NCBI GenBank assembly: GCA_030052745.1
Contig: JANBVO010000004.1
Coordinates: 1-64,000, forward strand
Source of the DNA: Pleurostoma richardsiae
Lineage: Eukaryota > Ascomycota > Sordariomycetes > Calosphaeriales > Pleurostomataceae
DNA: 64,000 nt
Direction: 5' to 3'
Positions within the stretch are counted from its first letter, which is position 1, and the number at the start of each line of letters is the position of its first letter. Positions 23,011 through 34,402 of the stretch are shown in pieces. The notes below the pieces were generated by a model that had not been told where the DNA came from, ran no database searches, and saw only the letters and a program-made list of their open reading frames with translations. The position numbers were made by a program, and so were the translations under genes.

Positions 23011-23628
23011 CTCACCACAGGGGGTGCTGATTCGGTGCGATTCCAACGTTGAATCAGGACTGCTTTCTCTCCCCTTCTTGTTGGCATCATCGCTACATTG
23101 AACTCGTCTACCGTCTCATAAACTTAGGGCGCAGCAGCCTGCTTTTCACTCATGCTTGGCCCCGGAAGTTAACGGACATCGCTAATTTGATGAGCCTTTG
23201 GAGGTACTGAGTTTGCTGCGCGCCGTGTTGGCCTTGTGCTGAGGACACCGTATCGGTAGACAGGCGGAAGTTGAACCGAGGCAGTTCTATCGGACACGGG
23301 ACAAAACAGGAGAATCTCGCCAGTCTTTTACTAGCTGGAGTCACATTCGTCTTTTAACCTGATAATACATGTTGCTGTTCTATTTCTACACAGAACGTTG
23401 ATACAGCTCAACGCCCTGCTCCAGCAGTAGGACTCTCCCAAGCTTGACTCCTCCGAATCCGCCGATGTAGACCTGCCATACATACGTTCTTCTTTTTCCG
23501 CATGGCGAACCCCGTCCCGAGGCGGCTCCAAACTCCAAAGCAAAATGAAAAGGATATAAGCCGTTGCAAAGCGAAGCTACTAACTAACCGCCGTCCACAG
23601 GTATCTGGACACGTTCCGAGCTCCTCCA
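23011..23628. other. convergent intergenic region
   Basis: The region lies between the 3' ends of the SAP/SWIM gene (plus) and arp9 (minus). No gene, RNA or repeat was recognised; both polyadenylation regions are presumably here. Confidence 0.5.
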
Positions 23629-26108
23629 CTAGCCGAGCATGGAATGCGTCCGGATCGCCTTGGGCCCCATATCGCTGCACACCCAGAAGGTTAGCACCAG
23701 CCACGACGGAGATTATTCACAGTCAAACATAAGAAAGTGAGGGTCAAGTTACGGGGTTTCATGCAGAGAAGGCAGGGAGAACGGAGGAATAGGTTGTAGA
23801 GAGATGGGGGGCAGAAAAGGCAGACTCACTTATAATCAACCCTGCTCAGGCTCATCATGCGCTGCGCCTCGAGGCCGTGGGCGTCCATGTTGTGCACGCA
23901 GAAGGCCAGCCGCGCGGCGACCTGCGCGCCGAGGAACATGGCCTCCTCGAAGCCGTTCTTGGTCCACTCGGACAGGTACGTCGGCAGCGGGGCCAGCTTG
24001 ATGGCCGTGGGCGTCTGGCTGTGGAAGTGGTGCGAGTGGAGGCCGCCCTCGCCGCCCGCGGTGCTCCCGGGGGCGCCGCCGGGGGTGCCGCCGCCGGGGG
24101 GCAGGGAGAGGGAGGCGGTGGTGGCGGCCTGCAGGAGGGGATTGACGGACGAGCTGGTGGGCAGCTGGTGGGGAGGGCCGCCAAAGCTGCCGACGGGGGT
24201 CTGGGACCCAGTGCCGGAGGGCGTGGCCAGGTTGGAGGGCAGCTCCGAGGTGAACATGGTGGCGCTGCTGGGCGAGATGATGTGCCGGGCGTTGAGCGTC
24301 TGCAGGATGTTCTCCTTGAGCCCGCGGATGCGGCACCCATTGCCGACAAAGACGAGGTTCTCCCAGCAGTAGGGGCGCATGTACATGTCGTCGACGCCCT
24401 GCACCGCGCGGTAGATGGTCGTCACGATCCGGTCGATCTGTGCCCGGTCCGCGAAGGTGAAGCGCTCGAGCCCCACGTCGATGTCTCGCCGGATCCGCTT
24501 CGCCTGCAATTCCGTGGCCGGTGCTGTGGCTGGAGCAGGGTTGGACTCCGGGGGCGGGACGGACGAGTCGGCCTTGACGGCATCGCCCTCGGCCTTCTCC
24601 TTCTCCTCCTTGGGCGCCTCCTGCTGCTCTGCGCTCGCCTCTGGTTTGGGAGCTGCGTCACCATTGCTCTCGGGCGCAGCAACCGCATCTGCCGGCTCTG
24701 TCGTGGCAGTAGCGGCGGGAGGTGCATCCTTCATCTCCTGGTCCTTTGGAGCACCATTGGGCTTCGCGACCGGCACCTCCTCCTGCACGATCTCCTCGTA
24801 GTGGAACACATTGCGCACCCTCTTCGAGTTCGGCAGCCGCGCCGGTTTGTTCGCGGCATCGGCGCCTTCCTGACTCTTGGCCTGCTTCCTCGCCTTGGCC
24901 CTCTCGGCCTTCTCCTTTTCCTTCTTCGCCAGAAACTCCTTCGTCTGGCCGCTCGTGACGATGCTAGCGACATCGAGAACGCCTTCACTGTCCACAGGCT
25001 TCTCTTCGCCGTTCGCCTCGTCGTCACCGTCCGCAGTTGCTCCGGACTCACCGATCTTATGTCCATCGGCCGTCGTCCCAGACGCCGCAGCAGCGGGCGC
25101 AGCGACCGGGGCCGGGGCCTGAGCCGCAGCCGGCGCAGCAGGAGCAGCAGCAGCTCCCTGGCCTGCGATTGGAGACTCCTCCGGCAGCTCCATGAGCTGC
25201 GGGCTGTCCGGGACATAGGGAAGGACCTCGCAGATGCTGCTCTTCTTCAGCTGCTCGGCCATTTCGTACGTGAACCCCTTCTCCCCCAGCAGCTTCAGCA
25301 GCCGGCGCGTGAACACCTCGCCGCCCGATATCTCTCTGCCGTCCCCTTCGCCCTCGACCCTGCCGCATGGGTACCCCACCTCGCGGTGTCCCACGACGCG
25401 ACTGTCGTAGATGCACGTGACGTCGACCTTCTCGAAGCCGACGTCGACGACCGTCATGTTGGGCCACTTGAGGCCGTACTGCGTCGCCACTCCGCTGTGG
25501 ATCAGGCACAGCGCCGGCGTGCGCGTCTTCTCGAAGACGTAGCGCGCAATGGCCTCGCAGTCGGGCCGCGTCCACTGCGGCGAGGCCATCAGCATGATGG
25601 GCGTGTTGTGGTAGGTCGTCGTGAGCATGCCGTGGACGTGCTCGAGGAAGGCGAGGAAGGCGTCCATGTTGACGATCCGGCCGCCTGCGCAACGGGTAGA
25701 GGAAAAAAGTCAGTGGATGAATGAGGATTTCGCGCGAGAAACGCGCCGCTGCAGGAAAGGGGTAGAGCTGGATACGGTACCTTGAATAGGGTAGACGGCG
25801 CCCTCTGCGGAATCGGGATCCTCCACCCATTCGTACTCGTCCTCATCGTCGCCGTTCTTCTGGGCGCCCTCCGCTGCCTGCTGCGCGTCGCCGTTGGCGC
25901 CGGGAGCAGCAGCGTGTGACGCCTTTCTCCTCTTGTACGTGTAGTATGGCCGCCACTCGTCGGCGTCGTCGTCCTTGAACATGCGCGTAGGGAGCCGGTT
26001 CGCAGGGGGGGTGAGCTCGGCGCAGCCCAGCTGGGCCATTGTGGTCTGGCTGCCGGGACAGATCACCAGTACCTGGTCCTCCCTCCATTTTCCCGTCTGG
26101 CTCGCCAT
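23629..26108 (-). CDS. arp9: actin-related protein Arp9 (SWI/SNF and RSC subunit)
   Basis: Three exons, 26108-25781, 25684-23830 and 23674-23629, encode 742 residues. The 15-residue last exon ends PKAIRTHSMLG. The start MASQTGKWREDQVLVICPGSQTT places the first actin strand, with the nucleotide-binding loop replaced by CPGSQTTMAQLG. Later come VVDVGFEKVDVTCIYDS (phosphate-2 like), VFVGNGCRIRGLKENI and EEAMFLGAQVAARLAF. This divergent actin fold fits fungal Arp9, which forms a dimer with Arp7 in yeast SWI/SNF and RSC and couples to the HSA helix of the remodeller ATPase. A low-complexity insertion (Ala/Pro-, Glu/Lys- and Ser-rich) of roughly 220 residues, near 285-505, interrupts the fold. The first intron is GTACCG...CAG; the last is about 155 nt. 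Confidence 0.85.
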
Positions 26109-26973
26109 TGTGAGTTGTGCTGCGTCGCTCCTTTCGCGATCTTGGGGGCGTCGCAGTCGTGTTGTAGCTGCTTCCAGCTTCGCGCCGCGCTTCTGGGGTC
26201 GAGATGCCCGCCCACGAAATTTGAGTTGCTCGAGCAAGGGATGGCCCGTGCCCAATTACATAAGCACGCAGCTATCTGAGCTGCCCCTTGGGTCCATCCA
26301 ACGCCTTTGCTGCTGCTCCCTTGGACTCGACAGCGACCTCGCTGGGATATTCGAGGATGGGCATATGCGCAAGAGAAGCTGAACTTCCTTCTATCTACAT
26401 CAATCTACATTGAACTCAAACATGTCATCGTCGCTGTCCCATGGCTTCTGTGTCGCAGAGACCCTACACTGCTTTCTTCATTCAGCCTCATCTCAAAAGC
26501 GATCGTGCTTCCATAATGTAGGTAGCTATGGTCAACTCGTCCGGGGAATCATAATACATCAGTCAGCCCATCCATCCAGAAGGCTTCTCTGTCTAACGCC
26601 GGACCTCATGTCTCGTCTCGCCCTTCTTCTCTCTTCCTCTGCCGTAAGCCGATCTGCCTTGTCCCTCGCCAAACCGAAACATTAACTACTTTATACCAGT
26701 GCTCTATTTACCGAGAATGAGCCTCGCAAGTCTTGCCTCTCGCGATGAGGTATCCAATTGATACAAAATCCTGACACAACGCCATGAGTTATAGCATGCC
26801 GTGACCCCTGCCGTAGACGTAACGCCGATTCAAAACCCCCTCAAGCCATGCTCACCGCAGGTGCTGAATCCGTCCATGCCGCGTAGTCCGGCCCGCAAAC
26901 CCCGCCGCTCCGTCATAACGCATGCTTCACGTCCCGATGAGGCCGGTCAGGTTCATCTGCCTAGGTGATTGCT
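26109..26973. other. intergenic, no gene seen
   Basis: 5' flank of arp9 and 3' flank of the Ysc84-domain gene, both minus. Nothing with recognisable coding character was found. Confidence 0.5.
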
Positions 26974-29255
26974 TCAGGCAACCGCGACTGGCGTCCGTTC
27001 GTGCTCGTCCTCGATCTTCAAGTCGCTCCTCGCCTCTTTGCTCGCCTCAATCTCTTTGGGTGCAACGTCATCCTCGGGCTTTGGAGTCTGTGGCTCACGA
27101 TCGTCCTCCCCTGAGGAGGTCTGGCCATTAGTCTGGAAAGTCGAGGGGGTCTGCGGGATGCTCTCTATGCTCATACGCTTGGCAAAGACTGCGGTGTACA
27201 CGGACGAAGAGTTCCTCTTGTGAGTGCTGGGGGCGAGATTCTCAGGCTTGAGATCTGCGTCGATATGAGTCTCCGTCTGTGCGTCGTGAGTTTGGACTGT
27301 CGCCTCCTTGGCGCCCGTCGCTTCCTCGTCATCGCGGACACTCGACTGGAAGGACGTGCGGAGGGGGCTGCGGAGGGAGGAGACATCTCCATACTCGCTC
27401 TTGCTAGCGCGCGATGTACGGGCGGGACTCCGAGGGGGGAGAGGAGGGGGAATTCTCTTCGGAATGTTGACAAGGGCGCCCTTGGCATGGATGACCTGAG
27501 TGACCTGCGAAGACATTATCGCCGCCCGCGATGGCTGCGCAGTGGCCGCGACTTCGAAGATGATGGGTTCCTCTTCTTCGTCCTCCTCATCGTCCTCGTC
27601 GTCAGCATCCGCGTCTCGCTCATCCTCCGTCCCAGCACTAGACTTCTCAGTGTCCTCGTCGACGACCACAACGGGCCTGGCTGGTAGTGGCGGCTGGGCT
27701 TCTTCTTCGACCGGCTGCTCCCTCTGCTTCTCAGTTGGCTTCTCCGAAGCCTCTGGAGGCTCTTCGCTCAGGTTCTTGAGGGCGCTCATGTCGATCTTTG
27801 TGTAGTCTACCTCCTCCGGATCTTTCTCATGAGCCTTCTCGATTGAGTTACGGTCCCGCCCATCTTCGCTGTTGACCGGGCTCGGAGTCGTATCCGGGGT
27901 TTCAGCCACGTCGGTCTGGGTGCCAGCATCTGTCATCCGGCTGGCCTGTGTCTTACTTGACATGTAGCTTCCTCTATTGCTACGCGTGACGTAGGTATCA
28001 ACGCTCTGGCGACTGAACTTGTTGAACAACGGGCTAGTAGGACTCGGGTTATACTCGAACTGCGTGCTAGTAGGTCGATGTCTAGACCCTGCCTCGCGGA
28101 TCTCAAGGCCGGCCATTTCTAGGGCGATGACGCCAAACGGGTCTGGATCATCGACGTCGGGAACACCAAATGCAGGCCGGGGTGACACTGGCGTGAGAGC
28201 GGGCGTCTCAATGTTGGCATCTCCAGGCGCGGGCTGCGCCGACAGCTGGTCCAGGACCGCAGCGTCGAAGTCGGTCCTACCTTCGGCTGCTTTGATCACC
28301 TCGTACAATGGTCGAATCTCAGGGATGTCTTTCCTGACGTTGCCGGCGAGGATGTCCATAATCGCGACGCTCGCGCCGTAGAATCTCTCATTCTCATTCC
28401 CGCGCTCTGAGACGAGCGAACCGTCAATGTTGACCGCCCTGTGCTGGCCCTTGGCCTTGAGGTAGGTCAAGACAGTGTTCTCCAGCTCCTTCCACTTGAT
28501 CTCGAAATCAAGTGAGCCCGCCGACATGAGAGGTCCCACGGTGAGGTTGACATCAGTGCCGAGGGTCGTCTTGGGCCTCGTGAACATCTCCAGAGCCGCA
28601 ACGCTGTTGATAACGAGCACGCAGTCGTAGATATCGACACCCATGACGAAGCCAAGGGCAGCGGTATGCAGCAGGAAACCCGAGGGTGGCGACCACGTGC
28701 CGTCAGCCTTCCTCGCGATGAGGATGCCTGAGCCGCCCGAGCCGGACATCCAGAGGCCAGACCTCATGCACGAGAAGATGGCAAGGCCGTAGGCATTTTG
28801 TATTATTCTGGCCGGGATTTTCTTCATGGACTGATTCGCGGGGTCGGGGAATTGCGCAGATGTTGGACTCGAGGGCGCAGACTCCCTTTCGTCCTGGGCC
28901 AGGTAGCCATCGGCTGTTTGTTTAGGTCAGTGTTGGGTGCGCTCGGGTGCAAGAGGCGGGGAGTGTCAGCCCGGTGGGGTTGGAGCGTACTGCAGAATGA
29001 CTTCAAGATGAGGGCTGCCTTTTCGCACTCGCGGTCGAGGGTGGTCGGCCAGTAGTGCTCGCGGCCATAGCGAGCAGGCAGTGCGAGGGTGCTGGAGGCG
29101 CTGAGATGTTTCGCGGCGGAGGGCGTTATCTTCTCAGCCCAGCCGAACACTCGGTCGAAGGCGCCCGCTCCATTCTTCGCGCTGGGGAGATGCGGCGACG
29201 GCGGGCCTTTAGAGGAGCGATCCCAGGTCGGGAGAAGAGCAGAGACGCGATGCAT
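26974..29255 (-). CDS. Ysc84/SH3YL1-type lipid- and actin-binding protein
   Basis: Two exons, 29255-28991 and 28913-26974, encode 734 residues; the 77-nt intron is GTACGC...CAG with a CACTGACC branch. The N-terminal 310 residues form the Ysc84 (SYLF) domain: LDRECEKAALILKSFC, MKKIPARIIQNAYGLAIFS, GSGGSGILIARKADGTWSPP, LGFVMGVDIYDCVLVI and GTDVNLTVGPL. In yeast Ysc84/Lsb3 and human SH3YL1 this fold binds phosphoinositides and actin at endocytic patches. Unlike Ysc84, this protein has no C-terminal SH3 domain; instead it carries a long acidic, Ser/Thr/Pro-rich region (a DDEDDEEDEEEE-type run, then PPPLPPRSP, a possible SH3 ligand). This architecture recurs in filamentous fungi. A role in cortical actin or endocytosis is inferred. 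Confidence 0.88.
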
Positions 29256-31991
29256 CGTGAACGAGCCTCTGATCTTGCCTGGCTTGCCTTCCTGCCATCA
29301 AAGACGAGCAACGGCAGGAGGAGATGCGGCGCAGTTGTGCCGCGGTGTTGTTTGGGGTCGGCGAAGAGTTCCGGGTGGTCGTGTCGGGGTGTGACTTGCG
29401 AGTGAGCGAGCGGGAGGGCTGGAGGCGAGACAATCAATGAATGCAGCGAACGACGGAAGCGGCCTCTGGACTCCACAAACACAGAGACACACGCACGCAC
29501 ACGCAGCAGCAGCGCAAACTTGGCTCGCACGCCAAAGGACAGGGAGGGTCGGCAGGCGGGGAAGTGCCCTGAACAGGCAGAGTGGTTCGGGCCAGTGACG
29601 TGGGCAGGTGGACGAGGCGAGATCACGCCAGCCAAGCAAATGACCGGGAAGCGTGGCTAAGCCGCTCAATATCGACAGGGGAGACCGCTGCAAAGACCGA
29701 GAGGCCGCGGAAGGCTCGTGCGCTAACGGAGCAGCTAACAAAAGCTGCCCAGATCCACCTCTTTCTTCCTTGTCGCCAAAGTGCGCGCGGTGCAGAGTTC
29801 AAGGTGAGCGCGGTTGGGTTGCCGAGAGACGCAGCTATACTATGTACGAAGTGCATCCGGATCGTATCGCGGCGTATTCACAGCGTGCTGACGGCAACGT
29901 GCGATGGCGGTGATGAATGATAAACACTCGTCAGACAGGATTGCTGACAAAGATAAGATACCTAGGCAGGCCGTATGTGGGTAGCACTCGGCTCTGCAAT
30001 GCCGCTGCACCCAGACCTTTACGGAGTATCAAAAAGGTGATATTGCTGCCGGTGCTTGCGTCGAGGTAGCGACTGTGCCTGATTATTGATTAAGAACTCG
30101 ACCTTTTTCCCGTTCTGGTGATGCAATGACGATAGTTTGATAGATTGCAGATTTGCGTTGATTAAGCAGCCAAATGCTATTGAAGCAGCAAACAAGACCC
30201 CCCTTCCCACTTGTCCTCAGGGGTTCGAACGACACTGCCCGGTCTATCTATTTACATCGTACAGTCCATCATCCATGTATTACCCACCGGCGCCAGGTAA
30301 GGAGTCAACCTCCTCGACTGGCTGAGTGCCTGACTGACTGCCAGGGATCCAGGGACGGTGCCGCCGGCGACCCTTCATCTCGCCATACAGCACCAACATG
30401 CAAGCGATGCTAATCACAACTCACGACCTCGAGGATGTTCGCGACGATCACAGCACCAACTCATCGTTTCCCGCTTTTAGCCTTCACAGCTCTGCAGAAG
30501 CAAGACTCAGTCGCGTTCACTTTACACGTGCAGCAATAAGACACCAGCTCCGCTGGCGACTATTATCATCTCATTCCAGCCGCCTCCCTGCCCTGACACC
30601 AAAGCAGGTCCAGCACCCTGAAATGTCTTGGACTAATTGATAGGCGCAGAGCCTGCTCGAGAATCCTCCGAGCTTTGGGGTCGCCGCTTGTCTCAGATTG
30701 AGATTGCCTGCCGCCATCTGTCCTCCCTGTCCCCGTCTCGCGGTGCGACGGCCAGAGATTTCGCCCTCGTTCCTCATTAATTCTGTCGCGCCTTCTCTCG
30801 ACGTCGTGCGAGAGTTTAAGGCAGAGCCGTTGCTGATTTGCCGCGCCATCCCGTCCCGCGAGCAGCCACCAAATGCTCAGAGTTTGTCTTCAATTAGCAG
30901 TAAGTTACATGCTCCGTGCTGCCGTCCCACAGCCACGGAAAGCAGCGCAACAGGGTTGCCCCCCCGAAAAGGGTCCAAATTACACTTCACTGCCGCAGAG
31001 TTGTGGCGCCCATTATGATGATGGTTCATGCGCGTCCCGAATCCCGCGGGTCCAAGCAGAAGCAGCAACCGCCGCCGCCGTTCCCAAAACGCCCGGACCT
31101 TGCAAGCCCTGGCGCCCCGAGCAGCTGGGCTGAGCTGGGTGATCGACAGCTAAGAGCGACGGACCAGCCGGGCCTGAAGCATTTGCATCGTAAGCCCCGG
31201 TGCCATCACGTCATCAGCCTGTGCTGTTTCTTTTCTTTTTCTTTCTTTTCTCAGTTGCAAATCTCGCGATGCGGCGTAGCACCGTTCGCTCATTTGATAT
31301 CCTCGACTTTCAGCGTGGATTACCCCTGGATTTCAGCTGGTGTGCCCCTGAACGAGGAAGATTTGAACAAAGAAACCCAAACGCCTTGTACCCCGGTCCC
31401 GACCCGACTCAAGCGGGCCGCCGGCGCAAGGTCTCGCCCAGAAAGACTCTTCCTGTGTGGTCGGAGGCGCCGGGGCCGCCGTCAGAGATAGAGTTCGCCG
31501 GTGCGACCCAAAAGTGGCTCCTTCGGTCAAAAGGTGAGCGCCGTGGCTTGTCGGCTGGATCCCATTCAGCTCACCTTTCCACGACACAATTACGTTGCTC
31601 TTATAGCTGCTCCGAGCAAGGAGCGGAGAAGACCGTCCGAGACAATTGGGATGACTCTTCAATCTTCAAGAAGTTCTAGGAACGCTGAAGACCTGCCAGA
31701 CGCGAAAGCCGCGCGGCACTGACGGCGGGCAAGCAGTATGAGTAGGCTAACATGGACTCTTGACTTTCCCAGGGAAAGGCGAGGTTGTAGAGAACATTTT
31801 GTATAATCTCAAAAACCGGACTTTCAAGTCATTACCATGTGTACCTAACGCCTTCCAAGCCGACGCACCGTTGAACCTTTTCTTCACCGTTACCCGTCAC
31901 ATTTCTGTCGTTATACATATCAGGTGTTATACGCCGAGAGCAGCGGGAGCCTTGTTCGTGGCATCCCTAAGCCTTGTCTACTGCCAATAAT
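29256..31991. other. long intergenic stretch, no supported gene
   Basis: This is the 5' region of the Ysc84-domain gene and the 3' region of the small membrane-protein gene. A CA-rich patch (about 29475-29515) and a T/C-rich tract (about 31226-31255) stand out. A 159-codon plus-strand frame follows the T/C tract at 31200-31679, but has no recognisable domain. Confidence 0.45.
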
Positions 31992-32441
31992 CTACAGGTT
32001 CTTCTTCAACCCTCCCAGGCCACCAATGCCCTCTTGCAGCTGAGCAGCCTGCTGGTTGCCCTTGAGCTGAGCTACAAGAATCGTCAGCAAACAGGAAACG
32101 ACACCCCTAGAAGACTATATATAGGTAGAGTAGGGGGCCTAGACAAGTTCACTTACAGTCGACAAAGTCCTCTCCCTCTTTCAGGCCCTGTGCCTGCAGC
32201 TTCTTCTGCTCGGCCTTGGCCTTGGCCTTCATCATGTAGACACTTCAGGCACGGGGATGTCAGCAAGACGAGATCTCACTTTTGAGGGGAAGAGGAGGGG
32301 AAGCAGGAGGGCCAGCCAACAAACTTACCCGATCTTCTCGATCACCGGGTCGAGGTAGCCCTGCTCGTACGCGAACCACGCCCCAGCGAAGACGAGGACG
32401 ACGGTCAGGAGCGAGATGAGGACTGAGTATGTGGTCTCCAT
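31992..32441 (-). CDS. 92-residue conserved single-helix membrane protein, unknown function
   Basis: Three exons, 32441-32329, 32242-32157 and 32071-31992, encode 92 residues. Introns are GTAAGT...AAG and GTAAGT...TAG, both with TGCTGAC branch sites. The protein starts METTYSVLISLLTVVLVFAG, a membrane helix, then WFAYEQGYLDPVIEKIGVYM, a Lys/Ala-rich amphipathic stretch (KAKAKAEQKKLQAQ) and ends GGLGGLKKNL. The precise splicing and clean charge pattern argue for a real, conserved protein; similar short proteins occur in other Pezizomycotina as hypotheticals. The terminal KKNL resembles a dilysine signal only loosely. No ORF longer than about 40 codons covers any exon, so simple calling misses it. 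Confidence 0.8.
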
Positions 32442-33094
32442 GGTTCCGTTTTGTAGGCGTTGGGCGTGGCTTGCTACGTCTAAGAACTGCAATTGGTCTA
32501 TAGGGTGGTCTGTAATGAAGTCGCAGAATGTCTAGTTGAGAACAAGGAAAGGATCTCTTCAATCCTCTGCTCTCTATCGCGTTCATCCTTTATATCATTT
32601 CCTCCTTTTCTCCCCTTCAGAGTGCTGTAAGGTGAGGCCGATCAGCTATGACGTCCCTAAGGTGGGCGGGTTGGCGTCAGTTTGCCACCTCGACTCGTGC
32701 CGATCCGGTTTTGGCTTGCTCTTGTGCTACGAAACAGGAGTCACCATCAAGGTACGGGAAGGAGGGGGAATGGAGTGAAAACAGCTCAATTACACGCGCA
32801 AAACTTGGCAGTCGCTTGTTTGGCTATGCGGAGTGCCTAGATAAAACCTGGATAAGTCCCTGCGAGGGGCCATCAGCCACGAAACGCCAGCTCGTCACTC
32901 CATGCATGAGTCTCCATGTCGGGCGGGTTCTATATACACGGGCACTATGTCACCAGTCTTGTGGTTTCCACACTGTTAAGAGAATCCAGAACACCCCTTT
33001 GAATCCCCGCCTAAGCCGGCCCGTTGTCCGGCACCGTGAGGGTAGTCTACAATCTATAGGAACGCTCATCCTCCAAAATATTTTGAAAACTTTG
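32442..33094. other. intergenic, no gene seen
   Basis: 5' flank of the 92-residue protein gene and 3' flank of the F-box gene. No additional feature is supported. Confidence 0.5.
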
Positions 33095-34402
33095 TCATTG
33101 CGCCTGAACGGCAGTGGCTGTAGCCGGATACTTCCCGCCGCGGAGCAGGTACCGCTCGAAGTCGAGGCTGTCTCTCGTCTTGCCCACCTTCGCCGACGGC
33201 GGCCTCGTACCGCGGCCGACATCCCTCCAATCGTCGTCCGTGACGGCGTGGAAGCTGTACGACTCCGAGTCTGACTCCGGTGCCCCGCACTGGAAGTCGC
33301 CCTCCATGTGGAAGCTCTCCAGCCGCGGGAGCTTAGACCGCAGGGAGGTGAAGAGCGAGCGGAACGTGCCCCTGCAAAGGTGGACGCCGCCGAGCCCGCC
33401 CTCGTCGGCCTTGGCCAAACCCCGACCCCCAAGTCGCAGCCGCTGGAGTGTGCCGCCGTGTCGGGCAAGGAAGTTGCGCAGGTCTTCCTCGTCGCAAGAG
33501 ATGCCCTCGAGTTTCAGGTCGGTGAGCCTCTTGAAGGTGAACCCCTCGAAGAGTGTGCTGAACCAGAGGATGAACTTCGACCGTGGCGAGCCGTAGGTGT
33601 GGAAGGCAAGCGAGAGGCTCGTAAGGTTTGGCGCGAAGCGAATGATGTGCCCTAGGCCCTTCACAGCCCGATACCTCGACGCTGGGAAGAGGATGCTTGA
33701 GGGATCCACCGCCAGGCTCAGCGAGGTGAGACTGGCGAACGCAGCTGGGCTGCAGTCGAACCAGTGCCTCCGGTCTTCCGGCATGCGAAGGATCTCCAAG
33801 GGGAAGCGGTCCACGGAGAAAGAGGTTAGCTTGCTCTCCTGAGCTGCTGCTATGATGAGGTTAAGGTTCTTGCACGCCTGGGCCCTGTCCATCTTCCTGC
33901 AGTTCGGCAGGCCGTCAAAGACGTGTTCCAGGACATCGATATGGAACGGGCACTTGGTGAAGGTGACGCTGAGGTCACTCAGGTTTGGCAGTTGCTTCAA
34001 GGCGTCCCGAACCATCGCAGAACGGCTGTCGAAGGTCGGCAGTTGTTTCCGGCGCTTCTCAGCCTCGTAGTATCGATTCCAGGCCTCCCCCAAGACCCCG
34101 TTCCGCTCCTCCGGGTCCTGCAGGTAATGCTGGAAGTAGGATGCGTGGCGGGCATTATACTCGTCCACCTCGGAGAAGTTGAAGGTGATGGACTCGACGC
34201 TTCCCTGTAAACGACTGTGGCTGGCAATCGAGTGTAACCGCTTCACGTCGTCTCTCCACGCCAATGCCGTGAACTCCGGCTGGATGAGGTATTCGTAGCC
34301 CACTTCGGCAAGTGTACCGGAGACAAGGCGAAGGTTTCTCACGGCGGCAGGGTCACAGTACTGAAAAATGAGGCGGAGAAGCTCGACGGGAAGCGAGTCC
34401 AT
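33095..34402 (-). CDS. F-box protein with degenerate leucine-rich repeats
   Basis: Single-exon gene of 435 residues. The N-terminus MDSLPVELLRLIFQYCDPAA, then VRNLRLVSGTLAEVGYEYL, is a clear F-box, which docks on Skp1 in SCF ubiquitin ligases. The rest has spaced hydrophobic LxxLxLxF patterns (ALKQLPNLSDLSVTFTKCPF, FASLTSLSLAVDP, NLTSLSLAFH, RLTDLKLEGISCDE, TLQRLRLGGRG), typical of the irregular LRR-like region found in the many F-box proteins of ascomycetes. Its substrate is unknown. No signal peptide or membrane segment is seen. Confidence 0.85.
   Translation of the reverse strand: MDSLPVELLRLIFQYCDPAAVRNLRLVSGTLAEVGYEYLIQPEFTALAWRDDVKRLHSIASHSRLQGSVESITFNFSEVDEYNARHASYFQHYLQDPEERNGVLGEAWNRYYEAEKRRKQLPTFDSRSAMVRDALKQLPNLSDLSVTFTKCPFHIDVLEHVFDGLPNCRKMDRAQACKNLNLIIAAAQESKLTSFSVDRFPLEILRMPEDRRHWFDCSPAAFASLTSLSLAVDPSSILFPASRYRAVKGLGHIIRFAPNLTSLSLAFHTYGSPRSKFILWFSTLFEGFTFKRLTDLKLEGISCDEEDLRNFLARHGGTLQRLRLGGRGLAKADEGGLGGVHLCRGTFRSLFTSLRSKLPRLESFHMEGDFQCGAPESDSESYSFHAVTDDDWRDVGRGTRPPSAKVGKTRDSLDFERYLLRGGKYPATATAVQAQ

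Noticed and set aside
23877-25724. 615-codon plus-strand open frame
   Set aside because: It is the antisense shadow of the arp9 coding exon; its Arg/Leu/Gly-rich content is typical of antisense GC-rich frames.
31200-31679. 159-codon plus-strand frame after a T/C-rich tract
   Set aside because: It looks like a possible gene start, but the sequence resembles no family and ends without a usable splice continuation.
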